From an uncultured Christensenellaceae bacterium (lineage in GTDB: Bacteria > Bacillota > Clostridia > Christensenellales > UBA3700): a DNA stretch of 64,000 nt. Of the stretch, positions 23,055-31,831 are shown in pieces (positions within the stretch are counted from its first letter, which is position 1; the number at the start of each line of letters is the position of its first letter). Location of the stretch: NCBI GenBank assembly GCA_944383905.1, contig CALWRI010000008.1, positions 1 to 64,000 of the forward strand. The letters are read 5' to 3'. The notes beneath the pieces were generated by a model. It was given only the letters and a program-made list of their open reading frames with translations. It was not told the DNA's origin and made no database searches. The position numbers were made by a program, and so were the translations under genes.

Positions 23055-23083
23055 TTGAAAAATTTTTCAAATGATATTATAAT
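23055..23083 (+). promoter_or_regulatory. SigA-type promoter of dnaA, predicting a leaderless mRNA
   Basis: TTGAAA (23055-23060), a 17-base spacer and TATAAT (23078-23083). The ATG is at 23093, so transcription would start within about three bases of the start codon. No Shine-Dalgarno sequence is present before this ATG, in contrast to most genes in the window. Confidence 0.65.
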
Positions 23084-23092
23084 AATATAGAT

Positions 23093-24445
23093 ATGAACGA
23101 AAGCGTAAAAATCTGGAAGGATATTTCATCTTATATAGAGGCTTCTATGTCCACGGTCAGCTACGAGATGTGGTTTGGAAAACTCGTGCCGCTGACCGTC
23201 GAAAACAACAAGCTCATTCTCGTCGCCCCCCTCGTCTCGGTAAAGAGAACGGTGGACGGCTTCAGAGACACCGTCGTAAAAGAAGCGATAGAAAAGTCGG
23301 GCACTTACGTCACCGACGTCATAGTCGTACTTGAAGACGAAGCGGCTAATTACAAACCCGAAAAAGAACCCGTCCAACAGGAAAAGACGACCGAAGAAGA
23401 CGTCTACAAAAACGTCCTCGACCCTTCTTTCACGTTTGACAATTTCGTCGTCGGAGACTGCAACAACATCGCGTCGAGCGCCGCAAAAGCGGTCGCGGAA
23501 AATCCCGGCGTCCTCTACAATCCGCTGTTTATTTACGGCGGAGTCGGACTCGGAAAGACGCATATAATGCACGCTATCGGCAATTATATCCTTTCGGTGG
23601 ACAAAAAGAAAAAAATACTTTACGTCACCACGGAACAGTTTGTCAACGAATTTATAGATTCCCTGATGAAAAACAAGGACAACAAACTCAACAAGAGTTT
23701 CAGGGAAAAATACCGCAACGCCGACGTCCTGATGATAGACGACATACAGTTTCTCGCCAACAAGACGAGCACGCAGGAAGCGCTGTTTCACACCTTCAAC
23801 GACCTGTACCAGAACAAAAAACAAATCGTCCTCTCAAGCGACCGTCACCCGAAAGAGCTCACTTTCCTCGAAGAAAGACTTAAATCGAGATTCCAGAGCG
23901 GTCTTACCGTCGACATAACAAATCCGTCGGTGGAGACGAGAGTCGCCATTTTGAGAAAAAAGGCGGAAATAAAAAAATTCAGCGTAAGCAACGAAGTAAT
24001 ATTCTTTATTGCGGAACATATCAGTTCCAACGTCAGAGAGCTTGAAGGCGCGCTTTCAAAAGTCATGTTCTACTGCTCTCTCATGAAAAAGGAAGTCTGC
24101 GATATAGATACGGCAAAAGATGCCCTCAAAGACTATATCGACGTCACGACGCACGTCATATCCATCGACAACATCGTGGACGCCACCTGCACTTATTTCA
24201 ACATCAAGCGCGCGGATATAGTCGGCAAAAAGAAGGTCAAAAACATCGTGAACGCAAGACAGATAGCTATTTATCTGATAAATGATATGCTCGGCATACC
24301 CCTGACGAGTATAGGGGAATATTTCGGAGGAAGAGACCATACGACGGTCATGTACGCGCGCGATAAAATAACAAGTCTCTGCAAATCCGACCCGATGACG
24401 CAGGCGCAGATCAACGACATAAGAGCGATGATACAGAAGAAATAA
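23093..24445 (+). CDS. dnaA: Chromosomal replication initiator protein DnaA
   Basis: A 450-residue AAA+ initiator that binds DnaA boxes and melts the origin. Domain I spans about residues 1-80. A short acidic/lysine linker of about 25 residues stands for domain II. Domain III has Walker A GGVGLGKT (149-156) and Walker B LMIDDIQFLANK. Domain IV ends with the DnaA signature FGGRDHTTVMYARDKI. All key residues are present. The intergenic region towards dnaN carries DnaA boxes, consistent with autoregulation or origin function. Confidence 0.98.
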   Translation: MNESVKIWKDISSYIEASMSTVSYEMWFGKLVPLTVENNKLILVAPLVSVKRTVDGFRDTVVKEAIEKSGTYVTDVIVVLEDEAANYKPEKEPVQQEKTTEEDVYKNVLDPSFTFDNFVVGDCNNIASSAAKAVAENPGVLYNPLFIYGGVGLGKTHIMHAIGNYILSVDKKKKILYVTTEQFVNEFIDSLMKNKDNKLNKSFREKYRNADVLMIDDIQFLANKTSTQEALFHTFNDLYQNKKQIVLSSDRHPKELTFLEERLKSRFQSGLTVDITNPSVETRVAILRKKAEIKKFSVSNEVIFFIAEHISSNVRELEGALSKVMFYCSLMKKEVCDIDTAKDALKDYIDVTTHVISIDNIVDATCTYFNIKRADIVGKKKVKNIVNARQIAIYLINDMLGIPLTSIGEYFGGRDHTTVMYARDKITSLCKSDPMTQAQINDIRAMIQKK

Positions 24446-24657
24446 ACCTTCTCTGTTGATAATGTGGAAAACTTTTTTGACTTGTCAACATTGTTTTCCC
24501 TGAAATACGGATAATCAAAATTCAATGCGGGTGCCTGTAAAACGGGTTATAAAAAAGTTATCCACATATACACACCCTTTATTAGGATTTATATTATCCA
24601 CTCGATAATATATAAATATGTAATAATTGACCCTGTCGTACAGGGCGCGGAGGAAAT
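24446..24657. other. dnaA-dnaN intergenic region with DnaA boxes (origin-like)
   Basis: This 212-base AT-rich spacer holds one perfect DnaA box TTATCCACA (24558-24566), a near match TTATCCACT (24594-24602) and an inverted TTTTCCACA (24463-24471). Several ATTATAT-rich stretches lie beside them. In Bacillus subtilis part of the bipartite origin lies between dnaA and dnaN, so this may be an origin subregion or a DnaA-controlled dnaN promoter. Confidence 0.7.
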
Positions 24658-25773
24658 ATGAAATTAAGCTGCAAAGGAAATCTGTTGTCTGAAGCATTGA
24701 CGAGAGTCATGAAGGCTCTCCCGATCAAAAAAACCATGCCTATTCTCGAAGGTATAAAACTGACCGCGGAAGGCAAATCTCTGACCCTGACCGCTACCGA
24801 TACCGAATTCGCGATCCAGAAAACCATTACGGCGGACGTAAAGATGGAAGGCGAAGCGCTCGTACCCGGCAAACTTTTCGGCGAACTCGTAAGAAAACTC
24901 CCCGCCGACGAAGACGTTGAACTCTCATATATGGACGAACAGAATTTCGTGATAAAATATATGGACAGCGAGACTACCCTCAAAGCGATGAAGCTCAAGG
25001 ACTACCCGCCTATCCAGCAATTCGATTACGAAGTCAGCGTCGATATGCTTCAGAAAGACGTCAAAGACATGATAGGCAAGACGATATTCTGCGCCGCTAC
25101 CGACGACGTCAGACCCGTCCTGAAAGGCTGCTTCATAGAGATAAAGGGCAACAAGATAAAATGCGTCGCTCTCGACGGCTTCCGCCTCGCAGTGACCGTC
25201 AAAGATCTTGTGATGGAATATCCCGATACTACGGCTATCATACCCGCCAAAAACCTCAGCGAGATATACAAGCTGCTCGAAGAGGACGAAGAGGTCGTAA
25301 GCCTCAATTTCTGCCCCAAAAAGATAATGGTGGACATGAAGCATACAAAGATAATAAGCAACCTTATGACAGGCGTATTTACGCGTTATGAGTCCAGCAT
25401 ACCGATTGGTTTCGAGACTGTGATCACGATCGACAAAACGATCCTTGAAAACAGCCTTGAAAGAACTTATGTCATGAGCCGCTTTGAAAAGGCTAATATG
25501 GTGAAGATAGAGATCAAAGAAGGCGGCAAAATGACAATCTCCTCCAACAGCGAGCTCGGCGACGTAAAAGAGGTCATCTCCGTATTCTCCACGGGTAAAG
25601 ACATGACGATCCTTTTCAATTCCAAATATCTTCTCGACTGCATGAAGGTGATAGACGATCAATTCATAAAGTTGAGCCTAACCAACCCCACTTCCCCGAG
25701 TACGATAACCCCCGTGGAAGGAGACGGGTATTTGTATATGATACTTCCTCTTCGCGGCGGGTTCAGTCGCTGA
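24658..25773 (+). CDS. dnaN: DNA polymerase III beta subunit (sliding clamp)
   Basis: A 371-residue clamp that tethers the replicative polymerase to DNA. It shows the three-domain clamp layout, with MKLSCKGNLLSEALTRVMKAL at the start, the GCFIEIKGNKIKCVALDGFRLAV stretch in domain 2 and a conserved end (YLYMILPLR). GCGGAGG precedes the ATG. A terminator follows about 40 bases after the stop. Confidence 0.97.
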   Translation: MKLSCKGNLLSEALTRVMKALPIKKTMPILEGIKLTAEGKSLTLTATDTEFAIQKTITADVKMEGEALVPGKLFGELVRKLPADEDVELSYMDEQNFVIKYMDSETTLKAMKLKDYPPIQQFDYEVSVDMLQKDVKDMIGKTIFCAATDDVRPVLKGCFIEIKGNKIKCVALDGFRLAVTVKDLVMEYPDTTAIIPAKNLSEIYKLLEEDEEVVSLNFCPKKIMVDMKHTKIISNLMTGVFTRYESSIPIGFETVITIDKTILENSLERTYVMSRFEKANMVKIEIKEGGKMTISSNSELGDVKEVISVFSTGKDMTILFNSKYLLDCMKVIDDQFIKLSLTNPTSPSTITPVEGDGYLYMILPLRGGFSR

Positions 25774-25814
25774 CGCTCCTCATAAGAGGCACCGTTTTTC
25801 TTAACGTACAGTCA

Positions 25815-25848
25815 AAAGACTTTTTACCTTTGGTAAGAAGTCTTTTTT
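25815..25848 (+). terminator. Intrinsic terminator of dnaN
   Basis: AAAGACTT and AAGTCTTT arms around ACCTTTGGT, followed by a T-run. Confidence 0.75.
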
Positions 25849-25859
25849 TGTGTACTAAA

Positions 25860-26420
25860 AAACGTTTCCCCTTATGCTATCCCCTCCATGCCTCGACCTC
25901 ACCCTGCGGCTTTCGGTCTTATAAAGTGCTATTTACAAAAAACGTGGTTTTTGTAAATAGAATTAAAAAATAAAAGTTTTTAAGCGGTTTATCGCGTAAC
26001 TTGAATTACATAATAAAAAAGTAATAGACATATTTTACCCTGTCATCGAGTCGACTCTCACAATCGTTTACGACAAGTAAACCGGGTCGCTTTTTCACTC
26101 TCCTTCGTACAAAACCTGCAACCCTTCTGCGCGGTTTATTGCGTAGCCTGAAAGCATTAAGCAATATAAAAAATTAAGAGTAACCTTTTTTCTTAAAGTA
26201 TCCGACAAAAAGTTTCGCTTTGACTCAACTTTTTGCAAGGCACTTTCGGCAAAAAGCGTGGTTTTCCCGAAAGAAAATAATCGTTTTACCTTATGCTATT
26301 TAATGTTATTATGGAAATGATTGATTTTAGGTCTTTTGACCTAAACTACTAACAACGGCATCAAATTCACGACGCTTAATCGTCATAAACTCCTCATATA
26401 CGCGGCGGTCATGTTTCCAC
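25860..26420. repeat. Diverged copies of the hairpin repeat family
   Basis: Two older members of the repeat family lie here. At 25929-25960 CTATTTACAAAAA pairs with TTTTTGTAAATAG around ACGTGG. At 26243-26273 CTTTCGG pairs with CCGAAAG around a GCGTGG-type core. Both are preceded by text resembling the CAAAAAGTC...GACTTTTTGCAAGG part of the 160-bp unit, strongest near 26207-26240. No open frame in this stretch looks like a gene. Confidence 0.6.
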
Positions 26421-26830
26421 TTATGTTATCCCTTCCCGACAAAAAGTCTCGCCAAGACTCGATTTTTTGCAAGGTGCTTTTCACAAAAAGCGTGGCTACT
26501 TTTCGCAAGGGACACCAAAATTGCTACGCTAAATCAAAGCAATGAATTGCTTTTCATATACGCTTGAATTTTGTTTTCCCTTACGTTATCCCTTCCTGAC
26601 AAAAAGTCTCGCCAAGACTCGACTTTTTGCAAGGTACTTTTCACAAAAAGCGTGGCTACTTTTCGCAAGGGACACCAAAATTGCTACGCTAAATCAAAGC
26701 AATGAATTGCTTTTCATATACGCTTGAATTTTGTTTTCCCTTACGTTATCCCTTCCTGACAAAAAGTCTCGCCAAGACTCGACTTTTTGCAAGGTACTTT
26801 TCACAAAAAGCGTGGTTTTTGTGAAAAGAA
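26421..26830. repeat. 160-bp tandem repeat, about 2.6 copies
   Basis: Units begin at 26421, 26581 and 26741, each with TTAYGTTATCCCTTCCYGAC followed by hairpin one (CAAAAAGTC / GACTTTTTG) and CTTTTCACAAAAAGCGTGG. The first two units are nearly identical over 160 bases. The third stops at 26828 and ends in a full 13-pair hairpin (26797-26828) with a GCGTGG loop, while in the first two units the second arm has changed. The short open frames inside repeat with the unit and are not genes. Confidence 0.85.
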
Positions 26831-26886
26831 AGATAAAGTATAAAAAAAATAAATGATATGTTAAAGGAATAAATAAAAAGTTGATT

Positions 26887-27735
26887 TTAAGACTTCAAAG
26901 TGACGAATACAAGCTCCGGCATATTGTTCACGCGAGGGAGCACGGAATCGCCGAGTCCTCTGCTGACAATCATGAAAGTGTCGTTTTTTTCGTGTATTCC
27001 CGCCGTGTATTCGGGAAAAAATCCCTGACTCGGCGCGAAGATACCTTTGTTTCCTATCCTGATCTGCCCGCCGTGCGCGTGGCCGCAGAGTACGAGATCT
27101 GCGTTTGTCAAAGCGTAGACGTCAAAATACTCGGGTCTGTGACTCAATACGATATTAAAAATCCCCTCTTTTGAAAGAGAATTTATGACGTCGGCGATAT
27201 GCTCTTTTACGGTATTGTCCGAAGCATATTCAAATTCAAACGCAGGATCTCTCAAACCTATAAGATTAATTTGAGAGCCGTTTTTTTGCAAAACCGCGTT
27301 TTCGTCGTTGAGGACTGTTGCGCCTGCGTTTTCAAACGATTTTTCGAGAGAGTCATAATCTGTCATATTAGCTTCGTGATTGCCGCTGACGTAATATACG
27401 GGAGCAATTTTTACTGCCTCTTTTAAGAAGTTAAGAGAGTTGTCGAAATATCTGTCGGAAGAATCCACCATATCTCCCGTAACGACTATTATGTCGGGTT
27501 TTTCGGCTGCAATGAGGTCTTCTGCTCTGCCGTCCCAATCTCTGTTGTGAAGATCGGAAACGTGCGCGATTTTGAAGCCGTCAAACTCGTCGGGAATAAG
27601 GTCGTCTTTTACGTCGTAATAAGACACCTCTATGTTGTCGTTTGTATAGGCTATCCATATCCCGAACGCCGCAAAAAGTATGGCGATTATCTCAAACGTG
27701 AAGATTGCGGCAAACGCCTTGTCTCTCTTTATCAT
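26887..27735 (-). CDS. Calcineurin-like metallophosphoesterase, membrane-anchored
   Basis: About 282 residues from MIKRDKAFAAIF. A single N-terminal hydrophobic helix anchors a metallophosphoesterase domain with DLHN, GDMVDSSD, GNHE and GHAHGGQ metal-binding motifs in the right order. It resembles the YkuE/YaeI group, which acts on lipid-linked or other phosphoesters outside the membrane. The substrate here is unknown. The frame is open 16 codons further upstream, but the internal ATG places the helix at the N-terminus. It is a single gene between the repeat block and parB. Confidence 0.85.
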   Translation of the reverse strand: MIKRDKAFAAIFTFEIIAILFAAFGIWIAYTNDNIEVSYYDVKDDLIPDEFDGFKIAHVSDLHNRDWDGRAEDLIAAEKPDIIVVTGDMVDSSDRYFDNSLNFLKEAVKIAPVYYVSGNHEANMTDYDSLEKSFENAGATVLNDENAVLQKNGSQINLIGLRDPAFEFEYASDNTVKEHIADVINSLSKEGIFNIVLSHRPEYFDVYALTNADLVLCGHAHGGQIRIGNKGIFAPSQGFFPEYTAGIHEKNDTFMIVSRGLGDSVLPRVNNMPELVFVTLKS

Positions 27736-27871
27736 AATTAAATTATGACCGATAAAGCGGGAAAAAGCAAGCCTCTGACTCAACGTGCGCGTTCTTTTGA
27801 AATATGCTTGTTTAACGGGTATCTTTTGTTTGGCAAAAGAAAAAGACGTTTTACAGAGACGATCTTTTTAC

Positions 27872-27907
27872 AAAAAAAATAACCCGAAGGCGTACCTTCG
27901 GGTTTTT
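27872..27907. terminator. Bidirectional terminator between parB and the phosphoesterase gene
   Basis: AACCCGAAGG and CCTTCGGGTT form a stem with T-runs on both strands (27872-27880 read on the minus strand, 27903-27907 on the plus). Confidence 0.75.
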
Positions 27908-27924
27908 CTTATGTAAGCGGAAAT

Positions 27925-28047
27925 CTTTTGTACTCAAAAACTTTTGTATCTTAAGATCTTTTGTAAATTCTTTTGTACGTCATGATCTTTTTGTATGCTC
28001 GAGTCTTTGGTATTTATTTTTTTTGAATTGTATCAAAATCTTTTGTG
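27925..28047. repeat. Array of CTTTTGTA direct repeats beside parB
   Basis: CTTTTGTA or close variants start at 27925, 27941, 27958, 27970, 27987, 28005 and 28040, mostly 16-18 bases apart. The array fills the space between the terminator and the parB stop codon. It resembles iterons in layout, but no protein that would bind it is known. Confidence 0.6.
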
Positions 28048-28049
28048 TT

Positions 28050-28919
28050 TTACTCCTGTTCAGACAGGGTATCTATGAGCTCGTATATCCTGATAAGGTC
28101 GTCCTTTGTATAATAATCTATAAATATTCTGCCCTTTTCGTTGTTTCCGACCGCTTTGACCTTTGTGCCGAACGTGCGCTGCATATTGTTGACAAGCTCT
28201 TTTAGTTCGGGAGAAATAAAAGTCTTTCTCTGCGTCTTTGGTTCTTTGCCGGGCTTTAAGTATGCCCTGACCATATTTTCGAGTTGTCTGACAGAAAGCT
28301 GTTTGTCACAAGCAGCAAGCGCGTAGGTCGCCTGCACGCCCATATCCTTTATCGCGGCGAGGCATCTTGCGTGACCTGCCGAAAGTCTGCCCGTTTCCAC
28401 CATTTCAACGACAACGGGATTGAGAGAAAGAAGACGCAGGCTGTTGGCTATTACAGGTCTCGACTTGCCCAGCTTGTCCGCAAGTTCTTCCTGCGTGAAA
28501 CCGTACTTGTCCATCAGCGCGCGGTATGCCCTCGCTTCTTCTATCGGGTTGAGGTCTTCTCTCTGCAGGTTTTCGATGAGAGCGATCTCCGCCATTTCCG
28601 ATTCCGTAAATCTCTTGACGATTGCGGGGATAAAAGAAAGTCCCGCCATCTTGCTTGCGCGCAATCTTCTTTCGCCCGCGATAAGCTCATATCTTCCTCC
28701 CTCTTTGGGTGAAACGAGAATGGGCTGTATTACGCCGTAATTTTTAATGCTTACGGCAAGCTCCTGCAAAGATTCTTCGTCAAAGCGTTTTCTCGGCTGG
28801 TTTGGATTTGTATCGATGAGTTTTGTTTCGATCTGCGTGACCTTTTCGTCTTTCGTATCGTCGTTGGCGAGCTTTATCGCCAGGTCGATCGTGGAGCGGT
28901 CTTCCGATTTTTTAGCCAT
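28050..28919 (-). CDS. parB: Chromosome partitioning protein ParB
   Basis: A 289-residue protein with the ParB layout. The CTP-binding N-terminal domain contains GERRLRASK and ENLQREDLNPIEEA motifs. A central helix-turn-helix (TQEELADKLGKSRPVIANSLRLL) binds parS. A short C-terminal dimerisation domain (GRIFIDYYTKDDLIRIYELIDTL) closes the protein. This C-terminus favours ParB over its paralogue Noc, though in B. subtilis it is noc that adjoins rsmG. No parA lies next to it or anywhere in the window. AGGT precedes the ATG. parS-like sites occur at 39-42 kb. Confidence 0.92.
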   Translation of the reverse strand: MAKKSEDRSTIDLAIKLANDDTKDEKVTQIETKLIDTNPNQPRKRFDEESLQELAVSIKNYGVIQPILVSPKEGGRYELIAGERRLRASKMAGLSFIPAIVKRFTESEMAEIALIENLQREDLNPIEEARAYRALMDKYGFTQEELADKLGKSRPVIANSLRLLSLNPVVVEMVETGRLSAGHARCLAAIKDMGVQATYALAACDKQLSVRQLENMVRAYLKPGKEPKTQRKTFISPELKELVNNMQRTFGTKVKAVGNNEKGRIFIDYYTKDDLIRIYELIDTLSEQE

Positions 28920-29100
28920 ATGTACCTCGTAATGCAGTAATAAACAGTAAAATAACGTATTATACTGTTTTCAGTTGTCTTACAAGTCAATTATAACAAA
29001 TACGCATTGCGATTGCAATACAAAAATTGCAAATATAAAACACGAATACGCACGCGGGCTCAGAAAAAAAGAAAGGGCGTATTTTTTAGTCGCAACAATA

Positions 29101-29128
29101 AAAAGATCTTTTTTTCAAGATCTTTTTT
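29101..29128. terminator. Intrinsic terminator of mnmG-rsmG
   Basis: AAAAGATCTT and AAGATCTTTT arms with A/T tails on both sides, just after the rsmG stop. Confidence 0.75.
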
Positions 29129-29146
29129 GAAAAAAGAGAAAAAATG

Positions 29147-29848
29147 TCAGACGATAGGATTCGATCTCGGCTTGTTGCCGCTTCTTGGATATTTTTTGTC
29201 GCAAAGTTTTGTCTTTGAATATATGACGACTGTGCGGCAATCTCCTCCCGGCAGAGTGAAATCCGCCGTTTTTGAAAGTTTGCAGCCGAGAACGGACGCG
29301 GCGTTTTTTGCGACGGCGATCTCCTCTTCCGCCCCCGAACCTTTGTACGCGATCACCTTGCCGCCCACATTGCAAAGAGGTGCGGTGTATTCCAGCAGAA
29401 TATTCAGAGCGGCGACTGCTCTTGCGGTGACGACGTCGAATTTTTCTCTGTTGTCTTTTGCGAAATCCTCGGCGCGGGAATGTACCGCCACGCAGTTTTT
29501 CAAGCCGAGTTTTTCAATTACGTCGTTGAGAAAATTCACCCTTTTGTTGAGACTGTCCACGAGCGTGAAATTTACGTCGCTCATGACTATCGCGAGAGGT
29601 ATCGCGGGGAAACCCGCGCCGCTGCCTATATCCGCGACCTTTTTTGCGCCGACAAATTCGCGCCACGGCAAGAGGCTGTCGAGAAAATGTTTTGTTTCAA
29701 AGTCCTTTTCGTCGGTGATGGCGGTCAGGTTCATAAACTTGTTCGTCTCGACGACGAGGTCGAAATAGGTCTGAAATTTCTTGTAAGTTTCTTCCGAATA
29801 CAGTCCGTTGTCCTGCAAAAAACCTTTGAGAAGCTGAAACTCCGCCAT
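29147..29848 (-). CDS. rsmG: 16S rRNA (guanine-527 N7) methyltransferase RsmG
   Basis: A 233-residue SAM-dependent methyltransferase that modifies G527 of 16S rRNA. The SAM loop is VADIGSGAGFPAIPLAI, and LVDSLNKRVNFLNDVIEKL follows as in GidB/RsmG proteins. The start is the ATG at 29848, overlapping the mnmG stop as TGATG with AGGAGGGG upstream, so translation is coupled. The open frame eight codons further upstream lacks this arrangement. Confidence 0.95.
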   Translation of the reverse strand: MAEFQLLKGFLQDNGLYSEETYKKFQTYFDLVVETNKFMNLTAITDEKDFETKHFLDSLLPWREFVGAKKVADIGSGAGFPAIPLAIVMSDVNFTLVDSLNKRVNFLNDVIEKLGLKNCVAVHSRAEDFAKDNREKFDVVTARAVAALNILLEYTAPLCNVGGKVIAYKGSGAEEEIAVAKNAASVLGCKLSKTADFTLPGGDCRTVVIYSKTKLCDKKYPRSGNKPRSNPIV

Positions 29849-31719
29849 CACTTTCCCCTCCTTGCAAGCCATACCATAAGCACGGTTATGTCGGCGGGCG
29901 AAACGCCGGAGATCCTCGAAGCCTGCCCGAGGTTGAGAGGACGGATCTTGTCCAGCTTCTGTCTCGCTTCAATGCGCAGACCTTCGATCGAAAGATAGTC
30001 TGCGTCTGCCGGCAGAGCCTTGTCTTCCAGCTTTTTCGTGCGCTCTATCGCGGAAAGCTGTTTTGTCAGATAGCCTTCGTATTTTGCGACCGTGGCGACC
30101 TCTCTGATATAACGGAGATCGTATTTTTCAAACTGCGGAAAATGTCTGACGAGAAGCTCCGCGGTGACTCCCGAGCGTTTGAGTATCTCCTTGAGAGACA
30201 TACTCGTGCGGGGAACGTAGCCGGTTGCCGACTCCTCGAAAAGTGGTGCGGAAACCGACGGAGAAACGATTGTCGCAAGCTCCTCTTCTATCTTCGTCAA
30301 CTGCGCTTTTTTGTCAAGAAAACGGGCGTAACGCGCGTCGTCGACAAGCCCTATCTCCCTGCCGATCGGAGTAAGCCTTTCGTCTGCGTTTTCCTGTCTC
30401 AAATTCAGGCGGTGTTCCGCGCGCGCGGTCATCATGCGGTATGGTTCGTTGGTGCCCTTGGTGACGAGGTCGTCGATAAGTACGCCGATATAAGAACTCT
30501 CTCTGCCGAGTATCACGGGCGCCTTGTCCGTGACGTATCTCGCGCAGTTTATGCCCGCCATTATGCCCTGCGCCGCCGCTTCTTCATAGCCGCTGCTGCC
30601 GTTGAGCTGACCTGCCATGAAAAGCCCGTCGACGCACTTGGTCATAAGCGAAGGATAGAGCGCGGTAGAGTCTATGCAGTCGTATTCGATCGCGTAAGCG
30701 TAACGCATGAGCCTGCATTTTTCAAGTCCGATGACGGAATGATACATTGCGATCTGCACGTCTACGGGCAGCGAACTGCTCATACCCTGGACGTACATTT
30801 CGTCCGTCGAGGCGCTCTCCGGCTCTATGAATATCTGATGTCTTTCCTTGTCCGCAAAGCGCATGACCTTGTCCTCTATGGACGGACAGTATCTGGGACC
30901 AGTGCTCTTTATGCTGCCGTTGTAAAGAGGAGAACGCGCTATGTTCGCCATGATTATCCGCTTTGTCTCCTCGGTCGTATATGTCAGGTAGCACGACTGT
31001 CTGTTTTCTATGAAACCGTCGGTCATAAAGGAGAAAGGATAGAGGTTTTCGTCGCCGTTCTGAACCGTCATCGCGTCGAAATTTATAGTTTTTCTGTCCA
31101 CTCTCGCGGGAGTGCCCGTCTTGAAACGGCGGGTGGGTATGCCCATATCGAGCAGGCATTGAGTCAGCGCCGTGGCGCGGCAAAAACCGTTGGGACCCGT
31201 CTGCTGGCGGAACTCGCCTATTATGATGTCCGCATTGAGATATACGCCCGTCGCGACGACGACGCCTTTGCAGGCAAACGCCTGTCCTTGAAGGGTCGTT
31301 ACGCCGACGACCTTGCCGTTTTCGGTGAGTATCTCCGCGACCTCTCCTTGCAGGACGGTCAGGTTCTTTTCGCGTTCGAGCACGCGCTTCATATAAAGAT
31401 GATAAGAGGACTTGTCCGCCTGTCCGCGCAGACTCTGTACCGCCGCGCCCTTGCCCGTATTGAGCATTCTTATCTGAAGCAGATTTTTGTCCGCGCTCAA
31501 CCCCATCTGCCCGCCGAGAGCGTCCACTTCGCGGACGAGATGTCCCTTTGCGGTGCCGCCGATAGCGGGGTTGCACGCCATAAAAGATATGGCGTCGAGA
31601 GACAGAGTGACGACGAGAGTTTTGAGTCCGAGGCGCGCGAGAGCAAGGCACGCTTCGACACCCGCGTGTCCCGCGCCTATGACCACTGCGTCGTATGTTT
31701 CGTCGTACTTGCGCTCCAC
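29848..31719 (-). CDS. mnmG: tRNA uridine-5-carboxymethylaminomethyl modification enzyme MnmG
   Basis: A 623-residue FAD enzyme that, with MnmE, modifies U34 of several tRNAs. The FAD-binding VIGAGHAGVEA is at residues 13-23. MACNPAIGGTAKGHLVREVDALGG and the GYEEAAAQGIMAGINCARY motif are conserved. The start is GTG, preceded by AAAGGAGAGGA. Its partner mnmE is transcribed divergently from the same intergenic region, whereas in most Bacillota the two genes run in the same direction. Confidence 0.97.
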   Translation of the reverse strand: MERKYDETYDAVVIGAGHAGVEACLALARLGLKTLVVTLSLDAISFMACNPAIGGTAKGHLVREVDALGGQMGLSADKNLLQIRMLNTGKGAAVQSLRGQADKSSYHLYMKRVLEREKNLTVLQGEVAEILTENGKVVGVTTLQGQAFACKGVVVATGVYLNADIIIGEFRQQTGPNGFCRATALTQCLLDMGIPTRRFKTGTPARVDRKTINFDAMTVQNGDENLYPFSFMTDGFIENRQSCYLTYTTEETKRIIMANIARSPLYNGSIKSTGPRYCPSIEDKVMRFADKERHQIFIEPESASTDEMYVQGMSSSLPVDVQIAMYHSVIGLEKCRLMRYAYAIEYDCIDSTALYPSLMTKCVDGLFMAGQLNGSSGYEEAAAQGIMAGINCARYVTDKAPVILGRESSYIGVLIDDLVTKGTNEPYRMMTARAEHRLNLRQENADERLTPIGREIGLVDDARYARFLDKKAQLTKIEEELATIVSPSVSAPLFEESATGYVPRTSMSLKEILKRSGVTAELLVRHFPQFEKYDLRYIREVATVAKYEGYLTKQLSAIERTKKLEDKALPADADYLSIEGLRIEARQKLDKIRPLNLGQASRISGVSPADITVLMVWLARRGK

Positions 31720-31831
31720 AGTCCTCTCCTTTTTCGTATTGCGGGATAATTATAGCACAACGCGCTTTTATTTGCAATCGACGCGCGCGTGTGATATATT
31801 ATAAGCGTTAAAAAACCTTGCGGAGAACGAT

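Noticed and set aside
26542..26727. 61-residue frame in the repeat block
   Set aside because: It repeats with the 160-bp unit (same NELLFIYA-type text), so it is a by-product of the repeat.
26421..26830. Tandem repeats considered as a CRISPR array
   Set aside because: The period is 160 bases with nearly identical whole units; there are no short repeats alternating with unique spacers and no cas genes.
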